64,000 bases of DNA from Actinomadura oligospora ATCC 43269 (GCF_000518265.1 NZ_KI912410.1:1-64000), one strand, 5' to 3'. Positions 43,133-52,079 are shown, counted from the first letter of the stretch. The notes: generated by a model from the sequence alone, not told the origin. Numbers and translations: made by a program.

Positions 43133-44449
43133 TCAGGCGGGGACCGGGACGGCCTCGCGCGGGGTGGAGGGGACCTCCTTCGGCGCGGTGCCGAGGTCGC
43201 CCTTGGGGGCGTTGTAGAGGTCCTCGTCGAGGAGTTTCTCCGAGCGGGCCACGATCACCGGGATCGCGATCTGGCCGGTCACGTTCAGCGCGGTCCGGGC
43301 CATGTCGATGATCTTGTCGATGGCGATCAGGTAGCCGACCGCGGTGAGCGGCAGGCCGACCGTGGTCAGCGTCAGGGTGAGCGCCACCAGCGCCGGGCCG
43401 GGGGTGCCGCCGGTGCCGAGCTGGCCGATGACCGCGGCGAGCGCGATCAGCAGGTAGTCGGCGAGGCCCAGGTGCAGGTTCATGTACTGGGCGACGAAGA
43501 CCGCCGCGACCGCCGGGTAGATCGCGCCGCAGCCGTCGAACTTGATGGTCGCGCCGAGCGGCTGGGCGAAGCTGGCGTACTCGGGCTGGACGCCGTTGCG
43601 CTCGATCTGGACGCGCTGCGCGATCGGCAGCGTCGCCATCGAGGACGACGAGACGAACGCGAACTGCAGCGCGGGCCAGGAGTTGCGGAAGAACCTCAGC
43701 GGCGAGACCCGTCCGAACACGCGCAGCAGGATCGGGTAGCCGATCAGCAGCATGACCGCGACGGCCAGGTAGATCGCGCCGGTGAACTTGGCCAGCGGCT
43801 CCAGCGTGGACGGCCCGTAGGTGGCCACGACCGAGCCGATCAGGAAGAACGAGCCGATCGGGGTGAGCCGGACGACCCACCAGACGACCTTCTGCATGAC
43901 GCCGTACAGGTCGTCCACCAGGGCCGTGATGCGCTCGCCGCGCTCGCCGACCGCGACCAGCGCCGCGCCGAACAGCACCGCGAAGGTCACGACGCCGAGG
44001 ACGTTGCCCTCCGCCATCGCCTTGACGATGTTGGACGGGAACAGGTTGTGCAGGACCTGGGTCCAGGTGACCGGGTCGGTCGTGGTCTTCTCGCTCGCCA
44101 GCTGGCCGAGGCCCTCGCCGGGGTTGATCAGGAAGGCGACGCCGAGGCCCACGGCCGTGGAGATCGCCGAGGTGATGACGAACCAGCCGAGGGTCTTGCC
44201 GGTGAGGCGGGCGACGTTGCCGACGTTGCGCAGCTTGCCGATGCTCACCACGATCGCGGCGAACACCAGCGGGACGACGACGACCTTCAGCAGCGACACG
44301 TAGACGTCGCCGAAGGGGTCCAGCCAGTCGGTGGCGATCTTGCTGCCGTCGGCGGCGGTGTTGTTGATGACGGCGCCGACGGCGACGCCCAGCACGAGCG
44401 ACAGCACGATCTGCTGCCAGAACTGCCATTTCCAGACGCGAAGGTTCAC
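43133..44449 (-). CDS. DAACS-family dicarboxylate/amino acid:cation symporter
   Basis: 438 residues, hydrophobic with about eight membrane segments plus re-entrant hairpins. The signature serine-rich hairpin FVSSSSMATLP is near residue 262 and the substrate/cation motif near 290-335 (GATIKFDGCG, GTGGTPGPA). Family members carry C4-dicarboxylates, glutamate/aspartate or cystine (TcyP). A Cys-containing leader peptide 200 bases upstream favours a cystine-type substrate, but this is inference. GTG start with a weak GGAG. Confidence 0.88.
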   Translation of the reverse strand: MNLRVWKWQFWQQIVLSLVLGVAVGAVINNTAADGSKIATDWLDPFGDVYVSLLKVVVVPLVFAAIVVSIGKLRNVGNVARLTGKTLGWFVITSAISTAVGLGVAFLINPGEGLGQLASEKTTTDPVTWTQVLHNLFPSNIVKAMAEGNVLGVVTFAVLFGAALVAVGERGERITALVDDLYGVMQKVVWWVVRLTPIGSFFLIGSVVATYGPSTLEPLAKFTGAIYLAVAVMLLIGYPILLRVFGRVSPLRFFRNSWPALQFAFVSSSSMATLPIAQRVQIERNGVQPEYASFAQPLGATIKFDGCGAIYPAVAAVFVAQYMNLHLGLADYLLIALAAVIGQLGTGGTPGPALVALTLTLTTVGLPLTAVGYLIAIDKIIDMARTALNVTGQIAIPVIVARSEKLLDEDLYNAPKGDLGTAPKEVPSTPREAVPVPA

Positions 44450-44651
44450 TGAGACTGCTCCAGGGGACGGTTCACCGGCGGCCGGAAACGCGGGCGCGCC
44501 ACGCCGTGGGGACAGAGGCGTCCGGGGGCGGAGGCAAGCGCGCGTTGACCCGTGAGCGGGCGTGCATCAGGAGGCACGATCCGTGGGCGCGCGCGTTCGG
44601 GCGCGGTCCGCCGACGGCGGGTGAACGAGGTTGAGGACGAGGAAGGGGGCG

Positions 44652-44738
44652 TCAGCCGCTACACAGCACGCTGGCGAGGCGGCACAGGTCGACGTGCAAC
44701 CTGGCCACGAGCCAAATCTTCTTCTCGGAGAACCTCAC
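44652..44738 (-). CDS. Short leader peptide (HVDL-type) upstream of the symporter
   Basis: Encodes 28 residues from GTG 44738, or 18 from GTG 44708, ending VARLHVDLCRLASVLCSG. The HVDLxRxAS-x-LC signature matches the small leader peptides found upstream of many actinobacterial sulfur and amino acid genes. Two cysteine codons fall near the stop. A purine-rich GAGAAGAAG precedes the internal GTG. It lies 200 bases before the symporter on the same strand. Translation and attenuation are inferred. Confidence 0.62.
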   Translation of the reverse strand: MRFSEKKIWLVARLHVDLCRLASVLCSG

Positions 44739-44829
44739 GAGAAAATTTAACCCCAATGTCCGGTTTAACTGTTCCCCTGGGGTGAGGTGATGCTGATCAC
44801 ACTTCGCCGGGAGGCGTCACGAACCGGCC
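44739..44829. promoter_or_regulatory. AT-richer promoter region of the leader/symporter unit
   Basis: A short low-GC patch (GAAAATTTAACCCC, GGTTTAACTG) stands out from the GC-rich surroundings just upstream of the leader peptide, a typical place for the promoter. TTTAACC and GGTTTAA form an imperfect dyad across nine bases. Exact promoter boxes are not clear. Confidence 0.4.
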
Positions 44830-45060
44830 CTAGGTCCGGTCCCGGCGCTGGGCCCTGAGCACCGCCTGGACGATCCCGAGCAGCCCCATCAGGACGAGCA
44901 CGACCCCCGCGACCAGCATCGGATCGCCCACCGGGTGCCCGCGCAGCGCGCCCGCCACGAACAGCCCCGCGACCGCGAGGTAGAACACCCCGGCGACGGG
45001 CGCGGCGGGGTCCAGGCGGCGCCTGGCCCGCGTCTTCTCGGTGCCGTTGCCGTCGATCAT
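44830..45060 (-). CDS. Small membrane protein, two helices
   Basis: 76 residues. Two transmembrane segments (VAGVFYLAVAGLFVAGAL and MLVAGVVLVLMGLLGIVQ) flanked by a basic C-terminus (RAQRRDRT). ATG overlaps the stop of the PspC-domain gene as ATGA, so it is coupled to it. Function unknown; likely part of the same envelope-stress unit. Confidence 0.78.
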   Translation of the reverse strand: MIDGNGTEKTRARRRLDPAAPVAGVFYLAVAGLFVAGALRGHPVGDPMLVAGVVLVLMGLLGIVQAVLRAQRRDRT

Positions 45061-46448
45061 CGGGTCACCTGCACGTCTCCGAGGGTTCCGCGGATCCTGA
45101 GGGTGATCACGGCCGGGTCGGAGCCGCCCGCAGTCGGTTCGAGGACCTCGTTCGTCCTCGCGTTCGGGCCGCCGACCGTGCGCTCCTCCACGCGGATGTC
45201 GCCGATCTTGACCCGCGCGTCCAGCTTCACCCGGGCGTTGGCGGGCAATTCCACCCGCAGCTGGCCCGTCCAGACCGCCGCCGAGACCTCCAGCCGCTGG
45301 CCCGGCCGCACGGGCAGCGCGGTCAGGTCGAGCGTCCCGTTCCCGATCGTCACCCGGTAGTCCCGCGCGGCCTGCGCCGCGTCCGTGGGTCGCCACATGG
45401 TGTCCCCGTACTCTCCGCCGCGTGGAGCCGTCGCGGCCACAGACGTCGTCAACAGCGCGAACGTGAGCAGGGATGCCACGGTCGCCAGGCCCCGCACCCG
45501 GCAGCGGACGCCCGCCAGCAGGCCCACGCCGACCACGGCGAGCGCCGCGGCGAGGACGAGGGTCCAGCCGTCCCAGTCGGCCCGTCCGGACAGCTCGGCG
45601 TTCGCGGTGATCCCGCCCGCCAGCGCCGCCAGGCCGAGGGTGAACCAGGTCAGGGGAGACTTGCGCCGGTCCCGGCGGCGCGGTGTCGCGGTCGTTCCGG
45701 AACCGTCCCGCCCGCCGTACCCGCCGAGGTCGACCGCGTCCGGGCCGTAGTGGTGCGCGGTGTCCCCGGAGACCGTGTCGTCGAAGACCGAGGAGCCGGA
45801 CCCCGAGGAGCCGGACGCCGAGGAGCCGGACGCCGAGGAGCCGGACGCCGCGCGGGACGCCCCCGAGGAGTCCAGCGTGGAAAGGTCGATCATGCCGTCC
45901 GGCATCGGCGTTCCCTTCGGCGGCGGCGTGCGGAACTCGGTCTCGGCCGGGGTCGTGGGCGGATGGCCCGCCAGCCGCTCCGGCAGCGTCCGCGCGACGC
46001 CCACCAGGTTCACGCCGCGGGCGTGCGCCACCAGCAGGACCAGGCCGAACACCGTCAGCACCGCGACCGCGTCCGTCGAGACGCCCGAGCCGATCACGCT
46101 GAGCACCACGCTCGCGCCGAGCAGCAGGCCGAGGACGGTCAGCACCCCGCCCGCGTCGAACCGGCGCCGGAACAACCGCTCCGCCACCGACATGCCGGTG
46201 GGGTGGTCCGGCATGAACAGCACCGCGAGGACGTAGAGCAGGATGCCCTGCCCGTGCGCGAGGGTCAGGACGCCGAACCCGACCCGGTACACGACCGGGT
46301 CGACACCCGTCCGCGCGCCCAGGCCGGAGCACACCCCGGCGAGGAACCGTCCCTCGGAGGAGCGCGACAGCCGCGACACCCGGCCGGACGCGGGCGCCTC
46401 GCCGGGCGGCGGCGCCATGCCGGCGCCCTGCTGCTGATCGGTGTCCAT
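45057..46448 (-). CDS. PspC-domain multi-pass membrane protein
   Basis: 463 residues. PspC domain near 30-80 (RFLAGVCSGLGARTGVDPVVYRV), several membrane helices, a Ser/Gly/Ala-rich loop (SSASGSSASGSSGSGSS) from a 15-bp DNA repeat, and a C-terminal beta-rich domain of the DUF4097/LiaF kind (LPANARVKLDARVKIGDIRV). Divergent from a kinase that also has a PspC domain. ATG 46448 has only a weak ribosome site. Likely a modulator of the adjacent two-component system. Confidence 0.82.
   Translation of the reverse strand: MDTDQQQGAGMAPPPGEAPASGRVSRLSRSSEGRFLAGVCSGLGARTGVDPVVYRVGFGVLTLAHGQGILLYVLAVLFMPDHPTGMSVAERLFRRRFDAGGVLTVLGLLLGASVVLSVIGSGVSTDAVAVLTVFGLVLLVAHARGVNLVGVARTLPERLAGHPPTTPAETEFRTPPPKGTPMPDGMIDLSTLDSSGASRAASGSSASGSSASGSSGSGSSVFDDTVSGDTAHHYGPDAVDLGGYGGRDGSGTTATPRRRDRRKSPLTWFTLGLAALAGGITANAELSGRADWDGWTLVLAAALAVVGVGLLAGVRCRVRGLATVASLLTFALLTTSVAATAPRGGEYGDTMWRPTDAAQAARDYRVTIGNGTLDLTALPVRPGQRLEVSAAVWTGQLRVELPANARVKLDARVKIGDIRVEERTVGGPNARTNEVLEPTAGGSDPAVITLRIRGTLGDVQVTR
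45785..45850. repeat. 15-bp in-frame repeat in the PspC-domain gene
   Basis: About four copies of GCCGAGGAGCCGGAC, with one variant, encoding repeated Gly-Ser-Ser-Ala-Ser on the minus strand. Confidence 0.8.
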
Positions 46449-46556
46449 GTCACCATCGTGGCGTCCCGGTCCCGCGCGCGGTATCGGGGACGCCCCTGAG
46501 CCGACCCTGAGACCGGCTCTGGGGGATGTCCCGGATGGCGCATCCGTCCCGGTCAT

Positions 46557-47804
46557 GTGACCATCGGTGACGTGGGAGAACGCGACGAGAGTGGGAGCGG
46601 CGCCGCCCTCGGGACCGAGCCGCCGGAGAGGGCCGGGCGGGCCGAGCGGCCGCGGCTGGAACGCGCGCGCAAGGGCCGGCTGGTCGCCGGGGTGTGCCGC
46701 GGGCTGGCCGACCACCTCGGCATCGACGTCCTTCTGGTGCGGGCCGCGTTCGTGCTGCTCACGGTCGCCAGCGGCATCGGCGTCGCCGCCTACGGGGCGT
46801 TCTGGGTGCTCGTCGCGTCCACCCCGCCTCCCGACGCCGCCCCGAACGCGGGCCCCGCCGACAAGCCGGGCCGGGACTGGCGGCAGCTGCTCGCCTACAC
46901 CGCCGTCGCGGGCGGCCTGTCCATGCTGACCTGGGGCGCCGGGTTCACCGAGGTCGCGCTGTGGCCGTTCGTCGCGGGCGCGATCGGCGGCGCGATCCTG
47001 TGGCAGCAGGCCGACCGGGACCAGCGGCAGCGCTGGGTCCTGCCGCTGCGCCAGCGCTGGTGGCGGACGGTCCTCGGACTTCTGCTGGTGGTCGGCGGCA
47101 TCGGCGGGTTCGTCGTCCGCAACGTGGACGCGGCCCAGGCCCGGTCCGTCGTCATCGCGATGCTGGTGATCGCGACCGGCGTCGCGGTGATCGTCACGCC
47201 CTGGGTCGTCCGCCTCTGGCAGGACCTGGAGGCCGAGCGGTACGAGCGCGTCCGCTCCCAGGAACGCGCCGAGCTCGCCGCGCACATCCACGACTCGGTG
47301 CTGCACACCCTGACCCTGATCCAGCGGAACGCGCACGACACCGCCGAGGTGCAGCGTCTCGCCCGCTCCCAGGAACGCACCCTCCGCGCCTGGCTCTACC
47401 AGCCGAAACCCGAGGAGGGCGGCACCTTCGCCAGCGTCGTCAAGGACGTCGCGGGAGAGGTCGAGGACGAGCGCGGCGTGCAGATCGAGGTCGTCGTGGT
47501 CGGCGACTGCCCCCTGGACGACAAGGTCGGCGCGATCGTCCAGGCCGCCCGCGAGGCCATGGTCAACGCCGCCAAGTACTCCGGCACCAAGGAGGTGTCG
47601 GTGTTCGCCGAGGTCGAGGGCGACGAGGTGACCATCTTCGTCCGCGACCGGGGCAAGGGATTCGACCTCGACGCCGTCCCGGAGGACAGGATGGGCGTGC
47701 GAGGGTCCATCATCGGACGTATGGAGCGCAACGGCGGCACGGCGACGGTGCGCACGGCCCCGGGCGAGGGCACCGAGGTGCGTTTGGAGATCAACAGGCA
47801 ATGA
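46557..47804 (+). CDS. PspC-domain sensor histidine kinase
   Basis: 415 residues. N-terminal PspC domain (GRLVAGVCRGLADHLGID), then about five membrane helices to residue 225, a HisKA_3-type phosphoacceptor (ELAAHIHDSVLHTL, His near 244) and an ATPase domain with N box EAMVNAAKYS and G1 box DRGKGFDL. It pairs with the LuxR-type regulator through an ATGA overlap. The divergent PspC protein is a likely target or partner. GTG 46557 is uncertain; a GTG at 46572 is possible. Confidence 0.88.
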   Translation: MTIGDVGERDESGSGAALGTEPPERAGRAERPRLERARKGRLVAGVCRGLADHLGIDVLLVRAAFVLLTVASGIGVAAYGAFWVLVASTPPPDAAPNAGPADKPGRDWRQLLAYTAVAGGLSMLTWGAGFTEVALWPFVAGAIGGAILWQQADRDQRQRWVLPLRQRWWRTVLGLLLVVGGIGGFVVRNVDAAQARSVVIAMLVIATGVAVIVTPWVVRLWQDLEAERYERVRSQERAELAAHIHDSVLHTLTLIQRNAHDTAEVQRLARSQERTLRAWLYQPKPEEGGTFASVVKDVAGEVEDERGVQIEVVVVGDCPLDDKVGAIVQAAREAMVNAAKYSGTKEVSVFAEVEGDEVTIFVRDRGKGFDLDAVPEDRMGVRGSIIGRMERNGGTATVRTAPGEGTEVRLEINRQ

Positions 47805-48445
47805 GCGAGTCCCCGCTGCGGAGGGTCGTCCTGGTGGACGACCACCAGATGTTCCGGACCGGCGTGAAGGCCGAGCTGGGCGGATCGGTCGAGATCGTCG
47901 GCGAGGCCGGCGACGTGGACGAGGCGGTCGCGGTCATCCGCGCCACCACGCCCGACGTCGTCCTGCTGGACGTCCACCTGCCGGGCGGCGGCGGCATCGA
48001 GGTGCTGCGCCGCCTGACCGGGTCGGTGCCGTCCCGGTTCCTGGCGCTGTCGGTGTCGGACGCCGCCGAGGACGTGATCGGGGTCGTCCGGGGCGGCGCG
48101 CGCGGCTACGTCACCAAGACCATCTCCGGGCCCGAGCTGACCGCCGCGATCGACCGCGTCGCGGACGGCGACGCGGTCTTCTCGCCCCGGCTCGCCGGGT
48201 TCGTGCTGGACGCGTTCGCCGCCAGCGACGTCCCGTCGGTGGACCCCGAGCTCGACCAGATCACCCAGCGGGAGCGGGACGTCCTGCGGCTGATCGCGCG
48301 CGGCTACGCCTACAAGGAGATCGCCAAGGAGCTGTTCATCTCGGTCAAGACGGTCGAGACGCACGTCAGCAGCGTGCTGCGCAAGCTCCAGCTGTCGAAC
48401 CGGCACGAGCTGTCCCGCTGGGCCGCCGCGCGCCGCCTCGTCTGA
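47801..48445 (+). CDS. NarL/LuxR-family response regulator
   Basis: 214 residues. Receiver domain with acidic pair VDDH and phospho-acceptor Asp57 in VVLLDVHLPG, conserved Lys in GYVTKTI. C-terminal LuxR HTH (LIARGYAYKEIAKELFISVKT then VETHVSSVLRKL). Translationally coupled to the kinase. Likely responds to envelope stress sensed by the PspC partners. Confidence 0.95.
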   Translation: MSESPLRRVVLVDDHQMFRTGVKAELGGSVEIVGEAGDVDEAVAVIRATTPDVVLLDVHLPGGGGIEVLRRLTGSVPSRFLALSVSDAAEDVIGVVRGGARGYVTKTISGPELTAAIDRVADGDAVFSPRLAGFVLDAFAASDVPSVDPELDQITQRERDVLRLIARGYAYKEIAKELFISVKTVETHVSSVLRKLQLSNRHELSRWAAARRLV

Positions 48446-48455
48446 GGCGGCGCGC
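48428..48455 (+). terminator. Perfect hairpin over the response-regulator stop
   Basis: GCGCGCCGCCTC pairs perfectly with GAGGCGGCGCGC around GTCT. The stop codon lies at the loop/3' arm. There is no T tract. Confidence 0.6.
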
Positions 48456-48478
48456 TCGCCGGGTCAGTACTCCTTGAG

Positions 48479-49636
48479 TCAGTAGTCCTTCAGGATGTAG
48501 GAGCCGGTCAGCGCGGCGAAGTCGTCGGTCAGGCCCGCGGCGCTCTCGGCGACCAGGTCGGCGACGTCGGCGCCCTCGTCCGGGAGGCCGCGGAGCGCGA
48601 ACGCCTGGTTGGCCTCGACCCAGTCGCGCAGCTCGTCCTCGTAGACGGCGAACGCCTTCCCGTGGTCGCCGTCCGCGGCCTTCAGCTCGCCCGCGAGGAC
48701 GTACGCGCCGACCATGGCCATGCTCGTCCCCTGCCCGGACGCCGGGGACCCGCAGTACCCGGCGTCCCCGAGCAGCACGACCCGGCCGTGCGACCAGCGG
48801 TCCAGGCGGACCTGCGCGAGGGCGTCGTAGTGGAAGTCCTTCGCGTCCCACATGTGCTCCAGGAGCCGCGGGACCTCCCAGGACGCGTCCGCCAGGCCGC
48901 CCGCGAGCAGGCGCTTCTGCTCGGCGACGTCGCGGGGGAGCGGCCCGTCCTGGTTCTCGAACATCGCGTAGGCGCGCAGTTCGGTGTTGTCGCGGACGGT
49001 CATCACCATCGCGCCCGACGTCCCGGCGGAGTCGGAGAAGTGGCCGATCTGCCACCGGTCCAGGCCGAGGACGTTCGGCATCGTCCACACGGCCATCGCG
49101 GCGGCGCGGAGCGGGACGTAGCCGGCGTCCGCGCCGAACACGAGGCGTCGCGTCGTGGAGTGGACGCCGTCCGCGCCCACGACCAGGTCGAACGTGCGCG
49201 GCTCGGCCTTCTCGAACGTCACGTGGACGCCGTCCGGTCCGTCCTCCAGGCTCGCGATGCTGTCGCCGAAGACGTACTCGATCCGGTCGCCCGCGGCCTT
49301 CACGATGATGTCGGACAGGTCGTCGCGGAGGAGCTCCACGTCGGGGGAGTCGAGCGGGCCGCCGCTGAGCGTGTGCTCCTCGCTGCGGTGGAGCTCGTTG
49401 CCGTCGCCGTCGACGATCGACATGCCGCGCAGGTTCGTCGCGTGCGCCCGGACCTCGTCCAGCACGCCCATCCGCTCGGCCACGCCGAGCGCCGTGCCGC
49501 GCACGTCGATGGCCTGCCCGCCGGGGCGGAACCCGCCCGCCCGCTCGACCACGGTCACCTCGAACCCGTACCGGTCCAGCCAGTACGCCAGCGTCGGACC
49601 GGCGATGCTCGCCCCCGAGATCAGCACCTTCGTCAT
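48479..49636 (-). CDS. FAD-dependent monooxygenase (PHBH/UbiH type)
   Basis: 385 residues. FAD-binding GxGxxG-like start VLISGASIAGPTLAYWL, the DG motif in LVVGADGVHSTTRR, and GD motif in VVLLGDAGYCGSPASGQGT. Aromatic or polyketide hydroxylation is usual in this family. ATG 49636 lies eight bases after GAGGGGAC. The final 15 bases (encoding LKDY and stop) are followed by a near copy encoding LKEY and stop. Stand-alone gene. Confidence 0.9.
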   Translation of the reverse strand: MTKVLISGASIAGPTLAYWLDRYGFEVTVVERAGGFRPGGQAIDVRGTALGVAERMGVLDEVRAHATNLRGMSIVDGDGNELHRSEEHTLSGGPLDSPDVELLRDDLSDIIVKAAGDRIEYVFGDSIASLEDGPDGVHVTFEKAEPRTFDLVVGADGVHSTTRRLVFGADAGYVPLRAAAMAVWTMPNVLGLDRWQIGHFSDSAGTSGAMVMTVRDNTELRAYAMFENQDGPLPRDVAEQKRLLAGGLADASWEVPRLLEHMWDAKDFHYDALAQVRLDRWSHGRVVLLGDAGYCGSPASGQGTSMAMVGAYVLAGELKAADGDHGKAFAVYEDELRDWVEANQAFALRGLPDEGADVADLVAESAAGLTDDFAALTGSYILKDY

Positions 49637-49750
49637 GGTCACGTCCCCTCTTGGTCTTCGGTACGTGACCAGCTTGCGAGGCGGCCCTGACGGGGCGGTG
49701 AGCGCGCGCTGAGCCCTGCTGACAGCGCGCTGACAGCCGGGGACGGCGGG

Positions 49751-50200
49751 TCAGAGGTGGCCGGGGCAGCCCGGTTCGCAGCGCTCGCAGTGCCGGGCGA
49801 CGCGGCGCGCGAAGTCGGCGAGCATCCGGTGCAGCAGCGCGGCGGTGAGGCCGCCCGTCCCGGGGATCAGCGGGACGATCTCCGCGCTCCACCGGATCAC
49901 CGTGTTGTCGCCGCTCGGCACCAGCCGGACGTCCGCCCGGTAGTGCCGGATCGGCAGGCCCGACTCGGCGACGTAGGCGTAGTGGCCGGGCCGCTCGAAG
50001 GTGACGATCCGCTCCTTCGCCGGGCCGATCCGGCGGACCGCGCCGACGCCGTCCGCCTCCTTCGCGCCCGTCTGGACGCGCCGGGACGCGAACGGGAACC
50101 AGCCCCAGGCGTTCCACGCCTCCGCGACGGCCAGATGCTGGAAGAGCAGCTCCGGCGGCGCGGCTGCGGTGGCGGTGGCGGCGAAACGGCGGACGGACAT
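49751..50200 (-). CDS. SRPBCC-family protein with Cys-rich tail
   Basis: 149 residues. Opens with a typical polyketide cyclase/SRPBCC strand-helix (FAATATAAAPPELLFQHL), then WNAWGWFPFASRRVQ and a hydrophobic ligand-pocket layout. The tail CERCEPGC has three cysteines in eight residues, which could bind metal. It is next to the flavin monooxygenase but a separate unit. Ligand unknown. Confidence 0.75.
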   Translation of the reverse strand: MSVRRFAATATAAAPPELLFQHLAVAEAWNAWGWFPFASRRVQTGAKEADGVGAVRRIGPAKERIVTFERPGHYAYVAESGLPIRHYRADVRLVPSGDNTVIRWSAEIVPLIPGTGGLTAALLHRMLADFARRVARHCERCEPGCPGHL

Positions 50201-50288
50201 GGGGCGGCTCCCGGGACGGCGTAGGCAAACGGTAGTCAGGCCGTCCCGGAAGCGACAACAGCGAGTGAGAAGGCGCTGGCCGAAGCGG

Positions 50289-51239
50289 TCAGAACGACAG
50301 GACGGCGGCCAGCAGCCGGTCCTGGAAGGCGGCGACGTCGGAGCCGACCGCGACCCGCACCGGACGCCGGGTCTCGGACGCGGGCAGCGACCGCGCGTCC
50401 CAGACGGTGGCGCCGCGGGTCAGCTCGCCGCGCAGCTCCACCCGGACGGGCCGCTCGACGTACTCGCCGAGCCCCGGGTCGAGCGCGAGCATCGCGGCGA
50501 GCGCGTCGTGCACGACCGCGCCGCGCCGCCTCAGCGTCGGGGTGTAGGCGTCGGCGTACCACTCCATGATCTGCGAGGCGAACCGCGCGACGGGCCGGTC
50601 GTGGTCGGCGAGCCGGGCCAGCCACTCCGCGCCGACGGCGGTCGAGTGCGTGGCGTCCAGCGGGACGAGCACGACCGGCCAGTCCGCCGCGAAGACCAGG
50701 TCCGCGGCTTCCGGGTCGTGCCAGATGTTCGCCTCGGCGTGCGTGGTGATGTTGCCGGGGTGGCCGAACGCGCCGCCCATGACCACGACCTCGCGGACCA
50801 GCGACGGCAGTTCGGCGTCGAGCAGCAGCGCGGCGCCGAGGTTGGTCAGCGGCCCGGTCGCCACGATCGTCAGCTCGCCCGGGTGCGCCCGCGCCAGCCG
50901 GACGAGCTGTGCCGCAGCCGACTCGCCGGTCGGCGCGCCCTGCGGCGCGGGCAGGTCGAGGTCGGCGAGCCCGTTCGTGCCGTGCCAGTCGACCGCGTAA
51001 TGCACGGCCTGCGCCATCGGACGGCCCGCGCCGACCGCGACCGGCACGTCGTCCAGCCCGGCCAGCTCCAGCACGCGCAGCGTGTTCAGCGCGCCTGCCA
51101 GGGAGTCGACGTTGCCGTGGACGGTGCCGACGCCGACGAGCTCGGCGTCCCCGGCGCGCACCTCGGCGGCCAGGTAGAGCAGCATCATCGCGTCGTCGAT
51201 GCCGGTGTCGCAGTCGAAAAGGATCTTCGGGGGGATCAA
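50289..51239 (-). CDS. Inosine-uridine preferring nucleoside hydrolase
   Basis: 316 residues. Calcium-binding signature DCDTGIDDAMML at the N-terminus, conserved IVATGPLTNL, VMGGAF and late catalytic His in AVVHDALA. Cleaves N-glycosidic bonds of ribonucleosides for salvage. TTG 51239 has GGAG five bases upstream. A PIG-L deacetylase gene lies 46 bases upstream on the same strand, possibly co-transcribed. Confidence 0.92.
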   Translation of the reverse strand: MIPPKILFDCDTGIDDAMMLLYLAAEVRAGDAELVGVGTVHGNVDSLAGALNTLRVLELAGLDDVPVAVGAGRPMAQAVHYAVDWHGTNGLADLDLPAPQGAPTGESAAAQLVRLARAHPGELTIVATGPLTNLGAALLLDAELPSLVREVVVMGGAFGHPGNITTHAEANIWHDPEAADLVFAADWPVVLVPLDATHSTAVGAEWLARLADHDRPVARFASQIMEWYADAYTPTLRRRGAVVHDALAAMLALDPGLGEYVERPVRVELRGELTRGATVWDARSLPASETRRPVRVAVGSDVAAFQDRLLAAVLSF

Positions 51240-51285
51240 GCACGCTCCTGGGAGATCATGATGACCGGACGGTCGGGCGGGGCGG

Positions 51286-52014
51286 TCAGGCGGTGTCGAC
51301 GACCTGGAAGGACTCGGCCAGGCGGCCCTCGCCGAACCCGGCGACGGAGGCGTTGCCGCCCATCCAGCCGCGCAGCATGTTCTCCAGGCCGTCGCCCATG
51401 TGGGAGGTCTGGGTGGCGTGCGCCTTGAGGGCCGCGAGCTTGCGGTCGAACTGCTCGGTGACGTCGACGTAGAAGTCCGGGGTCGGGCCGCCGGACATCC
51501 ACACCTCCCGCGCCGTCCACGCCTCCAGGCCCTCCTCGCGCAGCTCGGGGAAGGCGTAGGGGTTGCGCGCGTCGGGGTAGACGGCGTCCAGGGTCGCGCC
51601 GCCGACGACCCGGTGGTCGGGGTGGCTGGGGGCGATCCGCTGGTAGTTCCGCTCGGGGCTGTGCGTCAGCACCCGGTCGGGCCGCACCTGCCGGATCACC
51701 CGGGCGATGTCGCGGCGCAGGCCGAAACCGGGTTCGAGGCGCCCGTCGGGGTACCCGAGGTAGCGCACGTCGACCACCCCCACCGCCTCGGCCGCCGCGC
51801 GCTGCTCCTTGCGCCGCAGCTCGGCCATCTCCACGCGGGTGACGCCGTCGTCGAACCCGCCCGCGTCCCCGTCGGTGACGATCAGGTAGGTGACCTCGAC
51901 GCCCGCGTCCGTCCAGGACGCGATCGTCCCGGCGGACCCGAAGTCCACGTCGTCCGGGTGGGCCAGCACGCACAGCACCCGGGTGATTTCGCTCAGATCC
52001 AGGACAGTCCTCAC
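51286..52014 (-). CDS. PIG-L/LmbE-family deacetylase
   Basis: About 242 residues. Zinc motif AHPDDVDFGSAGTIA near the N-terminus and PDHRVVG later supply the His/Asp ligands of N-acetylglucosaminyl deacetylases such as MshB and Mca. Actinobacterial members act on mycothiol-type or sugar conjugates. I start at GTG 52014 (GGTGAG upstream); GTG 52023 would add three residues. Upstream of the nucleoside hydrolase gene. Confidence 0.88.
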   Translation of the reverse strand: MRTVLDLSEITRVLCVLAHPDDVDFGSAGTIASWTDAGVEVTYLIVTDGDAGGFDDGVTRVEMAELRRKEQRAAAEAVGVVDVRYLGYPDGRLEPGFGLRRDIARVIRQVRPDRVLTHSPERNYQRIAPSHPDHRVVGGATLDAVYPDARNPYAFPELREEGLEAWTAREVWMSGGPTPDFYVDVTEQFDRKLAALKAHATQTSHMGDGLENMLRGWMGGNASVAGFGEGRLAESFQVVDTA

Positions 52015-52079
52015 GAAGCTCACCCTAAACGTCGGGATCAGGTCTGGGACGGCCCGGTCCGCCGGGGTAGAGCAGAAAC

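Noticed and set aside
44640..44720. Possible tRNA near the symporter leader
   Set aside because: No cloverleaf or CCA end could be drawn; the sequence is better explained by the HVDL-type leader peptide.
45057..47801. A 914-residue open frame on the minus strand covering the PspC gene and the opposite-strand kinase
   Set aside because: The part beyond 46448 is the antisense of the kinase, which has clear domains; long open frames are expected on both strands at this GC content.
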